This document shows positions 34,151 through 45,251 of a stretch of 64,000 nucleotides of DNA, one piece after another. Source of the stretch: Panax quinquefolius (taxonomy: Eukaryota > Streptophyta > Magnoliopsida > Apiales > Araliaceae); the NCBI GenBank assembly GCA_020205615.1, contig CM035153.1, forward strand, positions 92,160,792 to 92,224,791, written 5' to 3'. How positions within the stretch are numbered: position 1 is the stretch's first letter; every line of letters starts with the position of its first letter. Both the position numbers and the translations under genes were made by a program. Under the pieces are notes generated by a model. The model saw only the letters and a program-made list of their open reading frames with translations, ran no database searches and was not told where the DNA came from.

Positions 34151-35498
34151 TTGCTCAACTTTCTTTTCCTCACCCTATTTTTCCTCAAGTACATTGTTCT
34201 CATCAAATTTATCATCCGTTCTAACTGAATTTTCTGCACTTTTCCCATCGAGATGTTTTCCACTTCTCAAAGTGATTGCCTGACACTGTTCATGATTTCC
34301 CTTTGGATTTTTTTCGGTGTCACTTGGTAGAGTCCTTTGTGGTCTACTGTTAAATGCTAAGGCAATTTGTCCCATCTGATTTTCTAAATTCTTGATGGTT
34401 ATTGCTTGTGATTTCATGGCTACCTCATTGTTCGTTATATACTTTGACAATAACTCCTCTAAATCTGATTTCCTCTCTTGATGTTGGGCTGGTTGTTGAG
34501 GTTGATTCTGAAATCCTGGGGGATAAGATGGTCATGGAGCTTGCTGATGCTGATTATTGCTCTATGAAAAATTAGGATGATTCATGTTCCCCGGATTATA
34601 TGCATTCTGGTACATATTCTATGGAATCCTGTTGTAGCTACCCACAAATTGCACTGACACTGAGTTGATTGCAAATTGTTCTGTAGGATGTTCACCCTCG
34701 TACAATTCACAAATAACTGCAACCTGCTGAGTTTGTACCCCTGACAAAGCATCCACCTTCTTAGAGAGCGTTGAAATCTACGTTGCTAGTGTCGTCACTC
34801 CATCTAACTCTAAAACTCCAGCTGCCTTCACTTGTGTCATTCTTGCCATGGGCCACTGGTAGTTGTTAGCTGCCATTGTCTCTATCAATTGATATAGCTC
34901 CTCATAACGTTTTGCCATAAATGTTCCACCCGAAGCTGCATCAATACTAGTCCTGAGATTTCCATTCAACCCATTGTAGAAGGTGTTCATCTGCAACCAC
35001 TTAGGCAATCCATGATGCAGGAAATTTCTAAACAATTCCTTGTATCTTTCCCATGCCTCATACAGTGATTCCCCATGTTGCTATTCAAATATAGTTATCT
35101 CATTCCTCATTTTTTGCAGTTTTCGTTGGTGGAAAAAATTTTGATAGGAATTTTTGAGCGAGGTCTTCCCATGTAGTTATTGATCCCGGAGATAGAGAGT
35201 ATAACCAACTCTTCACCTTGTCCCGTAAAGTAAATGAGAACAAGCGAAGGCTTACTGTATCATCCGACACCCCGTTATACCTAAAGGTGTCACAAATCTC
35301 CAAGAAGCTAACTAAGTGTTCATTCGGATCATCATGTGCCATACCCCCAAACTGAACCGAATTTTGGATCATCTAAATAGTCCCATGCTTGATTTCAAAT
35401 GTGTTCGCAGCTATAGCAGGCCTGGTGATACTCGACTGAAGCTCAGTCACCTTGGGTGTAGCAAAGTCCCTCAACGTTTTCTGATCTTCGGCAGCCAT
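34151..35498 (-). pseudogene. M1 gag (Athila-like, degenerate)
   Basis: The start chosen is the ATG at 35498-35496 (MAAEDQ...). The capsid core reads DPNEHLVSFLEICDTFRYNG, VSLRLFSFTLRDKVKSWL, TTWEDLAQKFLSKFFPP, LPKWLQMNTFYNGLNG and YEELYQLIETMAANNY, a typical Athila-type gag. The nucleocapsid finger is damaged: C-E-L-Y-E-G-E-H-P-T-E-Q-F keeps the first Cys and the His, but the second and fourth metal ligands are Tyr and Phe. After it come a Gln/Pro-rich stretch and LLSKYITNNEVAMKSQAI with coiled-coil character. Stops include TAG at 35375-35373, where M2 has CAG. Pol follows downstream; the PBS is 244 bp upstream. Confidence 0.9.
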
Positions 35499-35741
35499 TG
35501 TTCTTCTTTTTCAGAATTCTCGAAGTCTTCCCTTGTTTCCTTAATCCACTAACTTAGCCTTTGAACTAGTTTCTCAATGTCGTCCTTAAATGGAAGCAAG
35601 TCTGGATTTTTGGATCGAGTTTACATAAACCAACTTCAAAAACCTGAAATAAGAACGCACAAAATAAAAAGAAAAAAATGTTTAAGTAAAACTGGACTAA
35701 TTAAACTTAAATCGCAAAATATTAAAATTTATACTAATAAT

Positions 35742-35759
35742 TACCCGATAACAATGCCA
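35742..35759 (-). other. M1 primer-binding site (tRNA-Asp type, mutated)
   Basis: TACCCGATAACAATGCCA on plus is a decayed complement of TGGCGCCGTTGTCGGGGA seen in P1. It lies 6 bp from the LTR edge. Confidence 0.75.
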
Positions 35760-35765
35760 AAGACT

Positions 35766-37226
35766 TATTGGGTAAAATCTAATTATGCACAACACGCAAG
35801 TATACGTGGTCAACAAGTAATATAATGAAAGTATAGTATCGTTCCCATATAGAAATTAGTATGAATTTCAACCTCACAATTACCAGTTTCCTATTAATCC
35901 CAATTTTATTAATCTATCCAAATTAACGATTAAAATTATAAAAACTAGAATTATTAAAAATACCAAGATCACAAAATAATCACAAATCTCAAAAATTGAA
36001 TTTCTAAGCAAGTATTGGAGAATTAGGCTTACAACTTCACCCTAAGCTTCACTCTGGTTATTACCCTTTATTCCAGTTTAATTTACTATACCAGTTTATT
36101 AATCAAGAACACTAAAGTAGAATTAGCCACATCTCGATGCAGTAACACCATATTAACTTAAATCCACAATTTAGAAAGAATTAAGTTAAACACCTTAATC
36201 AACTAAGTCACTATATCTCTATGTGAATTACAATCAAAGAAGGTTTAAATTCAAGTTCCCTATTCGATTACATGCGATGTTAAGCATATCTCTACCCTAA
36301 CATTCATCAAGATTCTGCTCATTCACAAAATTCAAGAACACATGCTATATTAACTAAGTCTAGACTCGTAATTCCTCTCTCGAATCCATACAAGTCAACA
36401 AAGAATTGTTGATCAGGCAATTCATAAATTTAAGCACAAATTAATATAGATAAACAACGGAATAGCTTATTAAACTGAAAATCAAAGTTACATAACCATC
36501 GTTTCACTTAAAGATCCATCATAAGCCTAAAAAGTGATTTAGTTCATCATGAACAAAATAAACACTGAATAAATTAAAGATATCATCCTTTCAATTACAA
36601 AAATAAACTAAAAGAAAAGAATAAATCCAGAACGACATTTTTCTTCAGCCTAATACGCAATTGATACGAAAATCCTTCAATTATATTCCTCCAGTGCTTT
36701 GCTCTAAAAATCTGTCTTCTTGCTCTGTTAATTGCCTTGTGTTATATATATCCCTCAATCTTGTTATTTGATGTCAAATATATCTCTCCGACATGCATTC
36801 TGATTGAAATTCCATATTAATATGAGTCCCAAGCCATCCTAATAACTTAAACTTAGTTCTTGCAGTTTTTAAAACCAACCAAACCATCGATCGTCCCGAC
36901 TCCAGGCCGTGATTCTGTTGCTTTTGCAAATAATGGATTTTGCAATGGGCATGGCTTCGCCTCCTCGAAATTCAAGACCCCACCTCGGGAAGTGTAAGGC
37001 TTAAAAAGGCCCGCCCCAACGGGGGTGTCTGCTGCTAGATGGTCATCTTAAACTCCAAACTTGCTAAGTTTTTGCCACAATTGCACCCTTTTTGATCAAA
37101 TGTCACACCACCAAACCTACACATAAAATAACAAGAAATAAGTAACAATAAACATCAAAATCAAGGAATTAACACCGAGTAAGCTTGAATTAGAAGCCAA
37201 TTTGTGGGTATAAAACCCACTTATCA
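35766..37226 (-). mobile_element. M1 5' LTR (Athila-like, ~1.46 kb)
   Basis: Minus-strand start TGATAAGTGGG at 37226; end …TTTTACCCAATA at 35766 (terminal CA mutated to TA). Contains decayed GC-rich palindromes (36975-37030). No ORF. It faces the P1 LTR head to head with 211 bp between. Confidence 0.9.
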
Positions 37227-37437
37227 AGATCTTGCCATGTTGAACGCTCGTGTCGCTGGGTCCGTGCTTTGACCGGGTCGGGCCTCTAATGTTCGACCCA
37301 TTGTTGTTGTTGTTGTTGCGGTTGCCGCTAGCTGCATCGCCCTTTCTCTTTGAGCAGTCCTTGAATTGATGGTATGTGGCTCCACAATTGAAACATCCTC
37401 CCTTCTACTTATTCGAACACTGAGGAGCCATGTGCCC
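37227..37437 (-). pseudogene. Gag fragment with one CCHC zinc knuckle
   Basis: The minus-strand reading contains C-F-N-C-G-A-T-Y-H-Q-F-K-D-C (37395-37354), an intact CX2CX4HX4C knuckle, then a Lys/Arg stretch and an Asn-rich run encoded by a (GTT)n microsatellite (37301-37318). Typical of a chromovirus gag C-terminus. It is the 211-bp remainder of an older element between the divergent M1 and P1 LTRs. Confidence 0.75.
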
Positions 37438-37734
37438 TGATAAGTGGATTTTATATACACGAATCGGTGTCCATTTCATGCTTATTTATTGCTAATTTCC
37501 AATGTTCATGTTCGTTTTTACTTGTTTATTGTTATTTTGTGTGTAGGATGTTGGTGCGACACTTAACGAAGATTTAGAGTCATTTGGAATCATTTGGAAT
37601 CAATTCGGTGCAATTTTGGAAGAAGTCATGAAGCAACATGATTATCATTCAAATAGAATAGACTTCACGGAAGGACTATTTTCTTAGTACACACCGCCAG
37701 TATGGGGTCTTCATATGGAATTAGCAGGATGGTA

Positions 37735-38240
37735 GCCCGCCGGGGCAGGCCCTTTTAAGGCATACACCCCCACCGGGGCGGGGGGTGTTGAATCATGAGT
37801 GTTGTGTTCTACTTGAAATTTTGTTAGAACATGGGTGCTAAGCGTTTGGATTGTACATGGACTCTAGTTGGCTTCGAACTTGTCTTACATTGTAGAGTAT
37901 CTTCGTAGCTTTCTAGAACATCTTGAATCATTCTAATCGGAGTTTGGATGCAAGAGTTATGATCTTTGTACCAACGGACGTCGATCTTCGCTGTTTTGGT
38001 TAGCCATTTTCATAGAAGTCATTTCCAGCCCAATTTCATCCTTCATCCGGCCATAATTTCTCAATCCTTCAAGAATGAAAGTTGATATCTTCGATTTGAT
38101 AGGTGGCAGGCCCCGTAAGTCTTCCCGGATGAAAAGTTATGACCGTTTTACCAGAGGACGGTGTGATAGAAAATGGACCCCCGCCGGGGAGGGCATACAA
38201 GCTGCTAGCAAATTCATAGCCCGCCGGGGCGGGCCCTCAG
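37735..38240. repeat. GC-rich palindromes in P1 LTR
   Basis: CCCGCCGGGGCAGGCCC (37738), CCCCCACCGGGGCGGGGGG (37768), CCCCCGCCGGGGAGGGC (about 38178) and CCCGCCGGGGCGGGCCC (38220). Two pairs about 450 bp apart in an AT-rich LTR. Confidence 0.88.
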
Positions 38241-38374
38241 ATAAGCCTAGACCCCCTTCGTATGAGTGCAGCGTAAAAAAACATTTTTTGGCCAAATTTT
38301 AGTTCGGGAAGGATTGTTTCAATCCAATTGACTCAAGGACTTCCAAGAGGACTTAAAGACATGTAAAAAAGGCT

Positions 38375-38382
38375 TATAAAAG
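38375..38382 (+). promoter_or_regulatory. TATA box of P1 5' LTR
   Basis: TATAAAAG in 'aaaaaggcttataaaagg', 938 bp into the LTR. A matching site is at 58547-58554 in P2. Confidence 0.7.
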
Positions 38383-39386
38383 GAGGGGAATAACAAGGAT
38401 TAGAGGGGAGATTAGAGGAGAAAGATGATTCCATTAGATTAGAGTAGATTAGATCAAAACACTAGTTCTAATTAGATTTGTAGATTGAAGCAACTTGGAG
38501 ACCATTGAAGATTCAAAGTAAGAGCAAGGAGGGAACTTCAAATCTACAGACAATAGATTATATCTTCTCATCTTCTTCTATCTTTGTCCTTTATTGTTTA
38601 TTCAAGTGTGGATTCTTAGTTTTAATTTAATGAACTAATTCTTTGTTTGAGATTACAATGGATCTTATTGTGTAGTTTATTTTAATACGCTTCGATATCA
38701 ATTATGATGCTCTATTGTGAGGATTGTCTATTGTGATTTGGACTTAATTTCTTAATTGCCTAGCTAACAATTACCGTGATAATCTATATGAACTCGAGAG
38801 ATGAAGTATTGATTTAGATCTTATCATGATAACATGTTTTTGTGATTTCTACATAGATGGAATTCATGATTCGTGTTTAGGATAGAGATATGCCTTTATG
38901 CCATATATAATCTTATAGAGAACTTGTGCTTTAAATTCTATTTAATTGTAATTCACATAGAGATATATTGGATTAGTTAATTAGGGTGTCTTGCTTAATT
39001 CTATCATCTTTGGATTTAAGTGAGTATGGGTATTATGCATCGAGAGGTGGTTTTATCTGCTTTAGTGTTCTTGATTAACAATTCAGGATAGAGAATAGTT
39101 GATGAGAAGTGTGTTAATTGAGATGAAGCAATATGTGAAGTTGTGATCGTAAATCTTTGTAATCTTAATTTAACTAGTGGAATTTAATAGTAGTTTAATT
39201 TATATTATTTGAAATTCATTCATTTAAATAAGATTGAGTTGGTTACGGGTTAGTACTTGGTAATTTTTATTAAATAATTCTCTGTTGGAACGATACTCAA
39301 CTTATCACTTTATTACTTGTTGACCACGTTTGTTGACCACGTATACTTGCGTGTTATGCGTAATTAGATTTTGCCCAACAAGTTTT

Positions 39387-39404
39387 TGGCGCCGTTGTCG
39401 GGGA
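39387..39404 (+). other. P1 primer-binding site (tRNA-Asp)
   Basis: TGGCGCCGTTGTCGGGGA; complementary to the 3' end of plant tRNA-Asp with one mismatch (P2 has the perfect form). Six bases after the LTR end. Confidence 0.9.
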
Positions 39405-39529
39405 ATTAGTTTAATATATTTTTGCCAATATTAACTTCAATCAAATTAGTCTTAATTTTAACATTTTTTTTCTTTATTTTATTTTATTTTATTTTATTAT
39501 CTTCTTCTTTTTCTTTCGTTTCAGGTACC

Positions 39530-40759
39530 ATGTCTGGATTCAATTATCAAAGGACATATTCGAGTATGACTGAACCAAGGGGAGCGGGGATTAATGGACT
39601 CAATGTATTTTCTGCATTATCAGTACAACTTGAGACACTCTCGAGGAGGTTGGACGTTATTGTAGCCCAACGTAATCGAAGGATAGCAGTTACTTGCAAT
39701 TATTGCGTTGGCAATCACCCGAGTAATCAATGTACTGTTAGTTTTGGGCCAGGTCAACACCGTGGTGAATACCTCAACGATTATACATATGCTAATTATC
39801 ATCAAGTTTGGGGGTATCACCCGAATTCGTCATGGAGCTATACTTATGAAGACCAATACTACGCTCCAAATCCATCATACACATCGAAATTTTCATGTCC
39901 ACCTTCATTGCCACAAGAAGAAAAGCTAAATCCAAGGGATGTAATATTGAAGGGCATATCAAACCTAGAGGAGATGAGGATTAGGCAAGAGCTGTCAACC
40001 CAAAATTTTAATAATCTGATGGAACTACTCGTCACTCCCTCAACCTATGGTCCTCAATACATGGCTTCCGAGACTAAGATAGATAATTCAAAGTTGGAGG
40101 AATTGTGGTCCAAGTTCGTAGCATCAAATGAGGAGAGGAGGATTAATCAATAGATATCAATTCAAAATCTGCAGAACCAGATGGATCAAATGCTCAAAGC
40201 CCTGAACAACTGTCCTCAAAATAATTGGTGTTATGACGAGGATTTTGAGATTGATGAAGTGCCCGAACCAAATCTACAACTGGATGATCCTCAAGATGTT
40301 GAAAAAGAGGAGACAAGTGGGGATAATGAAAAAAAGGTCGGTGAAGAGCTAACTATAAGTACTAATGAGGATGAGCCAATGTTATTAATGCCTCAAGTGC
40401 CTTCTCCACCAAAATTCAAGGATCCGGTTAGATTTACAAAACCTTATCCGCTAGGTAGTCATTTCGTCGGCAATACTCCTTGTGACGTAAAAGCGAGTAC
40501 AACTTCGAAGCCATGGTGCGATGAGCTGGAGAAGATAGAAGAAGAGAGTGTTGTGTCTGACAAGCCTCAATGTCAGAATCTATTCGTAGACACAATGGAG
40601 AAAACACCTAGATGTTGGACATTCTTGAATGTGATCTTATGTAAAGAAAGAATGCTAGGTGACTTTAATACAATGGATATCACAAATGGGAACTTACGAA
40701 AAGTTACATTGTTTTCGATGGATGGAGGGTTCCTCAATTATCAAAGAGGAATTGGATAG
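39530..40759 (+). pseudogene. P1 gag-like ORF (409 codons, one in-frame stop)
   Basis: The start chosen is the ATG at 39530, six bases after a pyrimidine-tract/CAG junction. The frame extends further upstream, but that part merely translates the pyrimidine tract. The N-terminal part has a nucleocapsid-type finger C-N-Y-C-V-G-N-H-P-S-N-Q-C (CX2CX3HX4C, the Athila gag spacing), then YHPNSSWSYTYEDQYYAP, like the N-H-P-N-F-S-W stretch of Athila gag. A helical segment (RQELSTQNFNNLMELLV), LQNQMDQMLKALNN, a strongly acidic region and a C-terminal domain rich in Cys/Trp (KPWCDELEKI, TPRCWTFLNVILCKERM) that I cannot assign follow. The capsid core is absent. The stop is TAG at 40151-40153, where P2 has GAG. 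Confidence 0.8.
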
Positions 40760-40935
40760 CGTTGACGCATAAAGTCAAGTCGAAGACTCAGAATTAGCTA
40801 CCGACCGGGAGGCAACCTGTAATTTTATTTTATTTTATTTTATATATATTTATATGATTTCCTAGTTCATTTAGTAGATAGGAATCACATTATATTCTAA
40901 AGTTTTAATCTAATCTATGTTGTCTCTCTTCATTG

Positions 40936-40938
40936 CAG
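40936..40938 (+). promoter_or_regulatory. Putative 3' splice site before a small ORF
   Basis: 'tgtctctcttcattgcag' followed by GTATTGG; pyrimidine tract plus CAG. An equivalent is at 61096-61098. A second acceptor-like CAG lies at 39522-39524, just before the gag-like ATG. Confidence 0.45.
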
Positions 40939-40952
40939 GTATTGGAGGTTCA

Positions 40953-41105
40953 ATGGATAGGAAAATGATCATCGCCGCCATCGCCGCCATCGCCACCATC
41001 GCCACATTCACTTCACGCTTAGCTGATTACAGGGAAGTTCTCTTCTACTTATCACTATATTCTTACAAAGAGGACATTGTAATTGCTAAGTTTGGGGGAG
41101 TTTAG
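40953..41105 (+). CDS. P1 small hydrophobic ORF (50 aa), hypothetical
   Basis: MDRKMIIAAIAAIATIATF… then SRLADYREVLFYLSLYSYKE and TAG at 41103-41105. The Ile/Ala segment comes from a 9-bp ATCGCC-type microsatellite (40971-41004) and would form one membrane-spanning helix. It lies 15 bp after a splice-acceptor-like CAG. The P2 copy is open over 47 codons, differing by exactly one 9-bp unit. I do not recognise a family. It could be a spliced env-like remnant, or chance, since the two copies come from a recent duplication. Confidence 0.35.
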   Translation: MDRKMIIAAIAAIATIATFTSRLADYREVLFYLSLYSYKEDIVIAKFGGV

Positions 41106-42210
41106 TTTAGTTCTTTATTGCATGTTTAGTTTCATGTTTATGTTATGTTATTTTGCATATGTTGTTAATTTAGTTTAGGTTCATTATTAAAAAAAAATTA
41201 AATCAAATCAAATATTTAAGAATAATAGTTAGTTACTATGTTCATCTTGCATGATTCCAGCTGTTGGATAGTTCAGTTTATTTTGGCTAATGATGAGATT
41301 GGAATTGAGTAGACAAGTATAGTACTAATTATTAAAGCTTTGATGTGATTTCTTGTTGTGAAGTGAATCTTTTCCTGTTTGAAACTGGTATAATCAAGGT
41401 TAGCACGTTAGAAATAACTTTGTTGATTGATTGAGTTTAAATTGATACATAATGGGACTCTAAAGGATAATGCTAGTTTGAATGAAAGAATGACAAGAAT
41501 AAGTAGCGATGGCTAAAGTTAGACAAGAACCTAAGTTTGGGGGAATATTTGGGGTATATGAGCTATATTGTAAAAAAAGTATGAATAAACGACATGGCGT
41601 GCTTGTCTAGTTTTGTGGCCTTTGTTACTTGAGTAAGTAATCCCGAGTGGATTGTCTTTACACCTAGCGCCCTAAGGTCTTAATGGTCTGGGAGTCGTTG
41701 GTCGAAAGCTCGTTAAGGTAGCATTGAAAAGCCTAGGGGAATAAGACATTGCATAGCTATGAGTATATAAAATAAAAAAAAATTAATAAAACGGGAAATA
41801 AGAGCAAAAAACCCCCGTAGATGAAAAATAAACCATAAGTATCCCATGTTAACCCTCGATATTGGTAATTGTTTGATTTTAGTTGAATCTAGCATGTTTT
41901 TGGATTTCTTGAGTTTATACTGTATGATGCCTTCGAAGAGACTTGTTATGTGTTAAATTTGATTTTATATTAGTTTACATTGTTATGGAGCACACACACA
42001 CTATATTAGTGATAACAGTCTAAGATTTAATGATTGATTGGGAAATTATTGATTTGTTTTGATATGATGTATTATCATGTTTACTTGATTTCTCTAAGGT
42101 CGGTTGAATAAACTTGTTTCTGTCATTACTGCTGGATTCGTAGGCATGTAGATTAGTTGCATTGCATAGCATTGTTGTTTTATTGTGTTGCTTGGGGATA
42201 AGCAACATTT
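41106..42210 (+). mobile_element. P1 3' non-coding region
   Basis: No ORF worth calling. PPT-like AAGTTTGGGGGA at 41088-41100 and again at 41532; conserved block 41617-41717 ('acacctagcgccctaaggtc' core); 'aaaaacccccgtag' at 41806. Collinear with P2 and, more distantly, with E1. Confidence 0.85.
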
Positions 42211-42226
42211 TTAGTTTGGAGGATTT
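42211..42226 (+). other. P1 polypurine tract
   Basis: TAGTTTGGAGGATTTT just before the LTR start at 42227. Confidence 0.8.
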
Positions 42227-42256
42227 TGATAAGTGGATTTTATAAACACGAATCGG
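42227..42256 (+). mobile_element. P1 3' LTR remnant (30 bp)
   Basis: TGATAAGTGGATTTTATAAA and ten more bases of the LTR start, then a jump at 'cgg' into the interior of a chromovirus LTR. In unit 2 the corresponding LTR continues for 736 bp, so about 1.07 kb was deleted here with GG microhomology. Confidence 0.9.
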
Positions 42257-45236
42257 GTTGAGTATATTGATTTCCGAGGAGGAAATAATATGCGTAGAAG
42301 GAATTATGTTAGGGTTAATGCGAGTATTATATATTTGGTGATACTATTTAATATCTATGTATAATACGATATGAAAATACGAAGTACAATACGATAATTG
42401 TACGTATGGTATACAAAGGGAATACGTGAATTGTGCGTGTAGAATACGATGCGTATTGTAAAGTTAACCTAAGTTTCAATGGTTACTTCATTTGACTTGG
42501 ATTATGTTTGGTCCAAGTGATTTAATGACCAAGCCCAAGGAGATTAGTGAGTTGAGCCCAAGTCTAGGCCCAATGTTTAATAGGTTAAGTCCAATTCATT
42601 TAAACCGAACCGTGGATCGAACCGGTGGGTCACCAAATGAGTAAAACCCATGGGATGACCCATGGCTAGTGGTGGGCCGACCACCTTGGTGTGCAAGACA
42701 AGAAAAATGCTTGGTCACCAAGCATTTTACTTGGTGACCAAGTGTGGATAGTAAAGAGGTGGGAGTGTTAAGTGCATTATACCCTCCATTCTCATTTCCT
42801 ATAAATAAGAAGACAAGGTTGGCCATTTGAGAGTTTTCAATTGCCTAACCTAGATTATTTGAGCGAGAAAGAGAGTTAGACTCATAAATCCTATACCTTT
42901 GGAAGCTTGATCATAAAGATTTCCAAGAAAGTTTTATAAGAATCCTTAAGGTATAATCCTTACCTTTTCTTTCCATCTCTTTTTGATTTTTCTTTTATAT
43001 TGGAGAATCATAGATGGGGGGGGGGGGTATATGTCTTGTTTAAGAGATTATTGATGTCTTACCATAGATTCAATATCAATAAGTTATGAGATTAAAAGAA
43101 TCATAAGGATAAATATAGTTTTGAACCATTGAAATATTGTTTGTTGAGATTGATCGTTTATAAATGATTGAACTCCATCAATCCGTTAATATTTGCATCT
43201 TGATTGGTTAGGGTGTAGATATGAAATCCATGGAGTATTCCATGTGATTTGGTTTAGAGAACCCTAGTAACGAAGTTATAGCGAATTTTACGAAAATAGA
43301 CATTAAAACGTCGAAAACGTTGAATTCCGGATTAAGGGTCAAAAGTTGTCGTGAGGCTTGAAAATGTTGGTTCTCAATGTCAACATGTGAGATAGGGTGA
43401 TTAAGAGTTGTGGGTTCGAGAATCGTTGAATTCTGACTTAAAACGAAGAAAACGAGCATTGAACGCTCATTAACGTTTCCGAATGTATCAAAAAATGAAC
43501 TCAATGGTCAATTTTGAGTTAACGGATTTGAAAGTGTCGAATTCTTATATGAACACGTAGATTACGTCATTTGTGACGTGTAGGCTTTTGAACGGACCAA
43601 ATCGGGCTTAAAACGAAGAAGTTACGGCCCCGAGAATTTCGCAATATTCTTGAAAATTGCCGAATTGGCACTAAGGTTCAGCGCAGCGGCCGCTGAATAT
43701 AATATTATATTTGTCGCATCACAGCAGCACGCAGATAGTAAAGTTGAGCCTTCGCTAATTGGCGCCATGAAGGTTAATCGCTCATTCATATTGCAGTCAA
43801 TGAGTCCCGGAAACCTAGTCATCGCTAACCGAAATGTAGCCACCCATCCTAGTACTATGTATGTATTGCTTGTGTAAGTGATGGACTTCAGACAATGACT
43901 TAGGTTTTGAACTTTGTTTGTTCGGGGACCTAAAGGAATGATGTTTGTACACTTCATAAGTGTATTAAAGTTATTCCTATACTACCTATACTAAGGTATA
44001 TGGTATGAAACTTAGGAATATAATGCATATTAGTAAGTTAAGAACGTTGAACAACGTTGGTATTTTGCCGACAATGTTCAAGTCTGGTTTATAAATGTTA
44101 GTTGATTAATAAATCAGGACGATGGGTAATAAGTCTTGTTGACTTTAATAAAGATATTATATTAACAAAGACATAGAAGAGAAAGAAGCTTGTATGAACA
44201 ATTTGAATAGTTGTTTGATAGCTAATTACAGTGTGCTATGTGAATATATCATGTAGATTCTGTAAAGGCTGTGGTCAGTCGAGTAAAATATTTGAAGACG
44301 CTAAAAGGCAAGTTTTCTTAACACTTGTCTAACTTCCATATTAGCCAAGTTTTATGTGATTCATGAATTGAATTGCAATCCTTGTTTTAAAGAAAGGGTC
44401 GATGCCAAATTTTAACTCAGCTAAACTATTCATAATATATAGATTGATTATGATTCATATCTTTCTATATAGAAATGTTAACGCTATCCTATGCCAAGTA
44501 ATTGGTACGGACATGAAGGTAAGGTTTGTCTATGAACAAACAAAAGTATTTTTCATCGATATTTCGATGGGCACGCGAGTTTGCCAAAAATATTAAATGT
44601 AAATACGTTTAATGAATGAGTGTTGATCAACATAGAGTAGTATAGGCTGATCACCTAGAAGTGCTCATAAGTTATCGGATGAACGGCCTTAGTGCTGTGG
44701 ACTCCTTTTCAAGTATGAAAACTGAAAGTTACTGTTCATGGTCTATCGAATTTGCCTGTAATTCCTAATCTATTCTATACTTTGGGAATTGATGTTATGA
44801 ACTGTTAAAGTATTATTGATTCATAATACTTCATAACTATTGTTCAGTTATGTCAGAATTGTTATATGATTCATGAATGTGGTATTCCTGTTATACTTGC
44901 TTAAAACTTGCTGAGCTGTCAGGCTCACTTCTTGCGTGAATCATATAACTGCAATTAAGGATGGACGTATTGTGAATGACAAGAGAGATAAGGGCAAAAC
45001 TAAGATGGATGCTTAGGCATTGTGTAATAGTGAAGTAAGTTTATATGTATTATATATTATGAACAATAAACGATGTAACCAGTTTATGAACCTGGGAAGG
45101 ATTTATACTTTGATTGTAATAAAAAGATAGTAATTACCTTCATTTTTGTTGTATTTCAATAGAATGATTGTATGGATGTTAGTACAGTGGTGCACCATAT
45201 GTCGGGTTGAAAGATACCGAATTCGGGGGCGTCACA
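42257..45236 (+). mobile_element. T1 chromovirus 5' LTR, lacking its first ~360 bp
   Basis: Matches 63450-64000 from 'gttgagtatattgattt' on and ends TTCGGGGGCGTCACA at 45236, followed by the PBS. Full length would be about 3.3 kb. TATA box at 42800; donor-like AAG|GTATAA at 42950/42951; poly-G run at 43017-43028; variable GC-rich patch at 43666-43745. The frames inside it carry no known domain. Confidence 0.93.
42800..42807 (+). promoter_or_regulatory. TATA box of T1 5' LTR
   Basis: TATAAATA after 'ctcatttcc'; the same site in the 3' LTR is at 50695-50702. Confidence 0.7.
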
Positions 45237-45239
45237 GGT

Positions 45240-45251
45240 TGGTATCAAAGC
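45240..45251 (+). other. T1 primer-binding site (initiator tRNA-Met)
   Basis: TGGTATCAAAGC, one mismatch to TGGTATCAGAGC, 3 bp after the LTR end. Confidence 0.88.

Larger units (their letters stand above)
37438..39380 (+). mobile_element. P1 5' LTR (non-autonomous Athila-like, 1,943 bp)
   Basis: Starts TGATAAGTGGATTTTATATA and ends …GATTTTGCCCAACA at 39380, followed by the PBS. Contains GC-rich palindromes at 37735-37790 and 38172-38240, and a TATA box at 38375. It shares both ends and much of its R/U5 with E1, M1 and M2, but is ~480 bp longer. Confidence 0.95.

Noticed and set aside
39387..39404. tRNA gene fragment
   Set aside because: Only an 18-nt complement to tRNA-Asp at an LTR edge, i.e. 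a primer-binding site; no cloverleaf.
39422..39529. N-terminal extension of the gag-like frame with a strongly hydrophobic, signal-peptide-like stretch
   Set aside because: It is the translation of a T-rich pyrimidine tract ending in CAG; the ATG at 39530 is the more likely start.
43017..43028. Poly-G run as a regulatory quadruplex
   Set aside because: A single homopolymer of variable length between LTRs (12 against 8); slippage explains it.
43208..43957. Minus-strand frames of 98 and 111 codons in the T1 LTR
   Set aside because: They lie within an LTR, lack recognisable motifs, and are not kept open in the 3' LTR copy.
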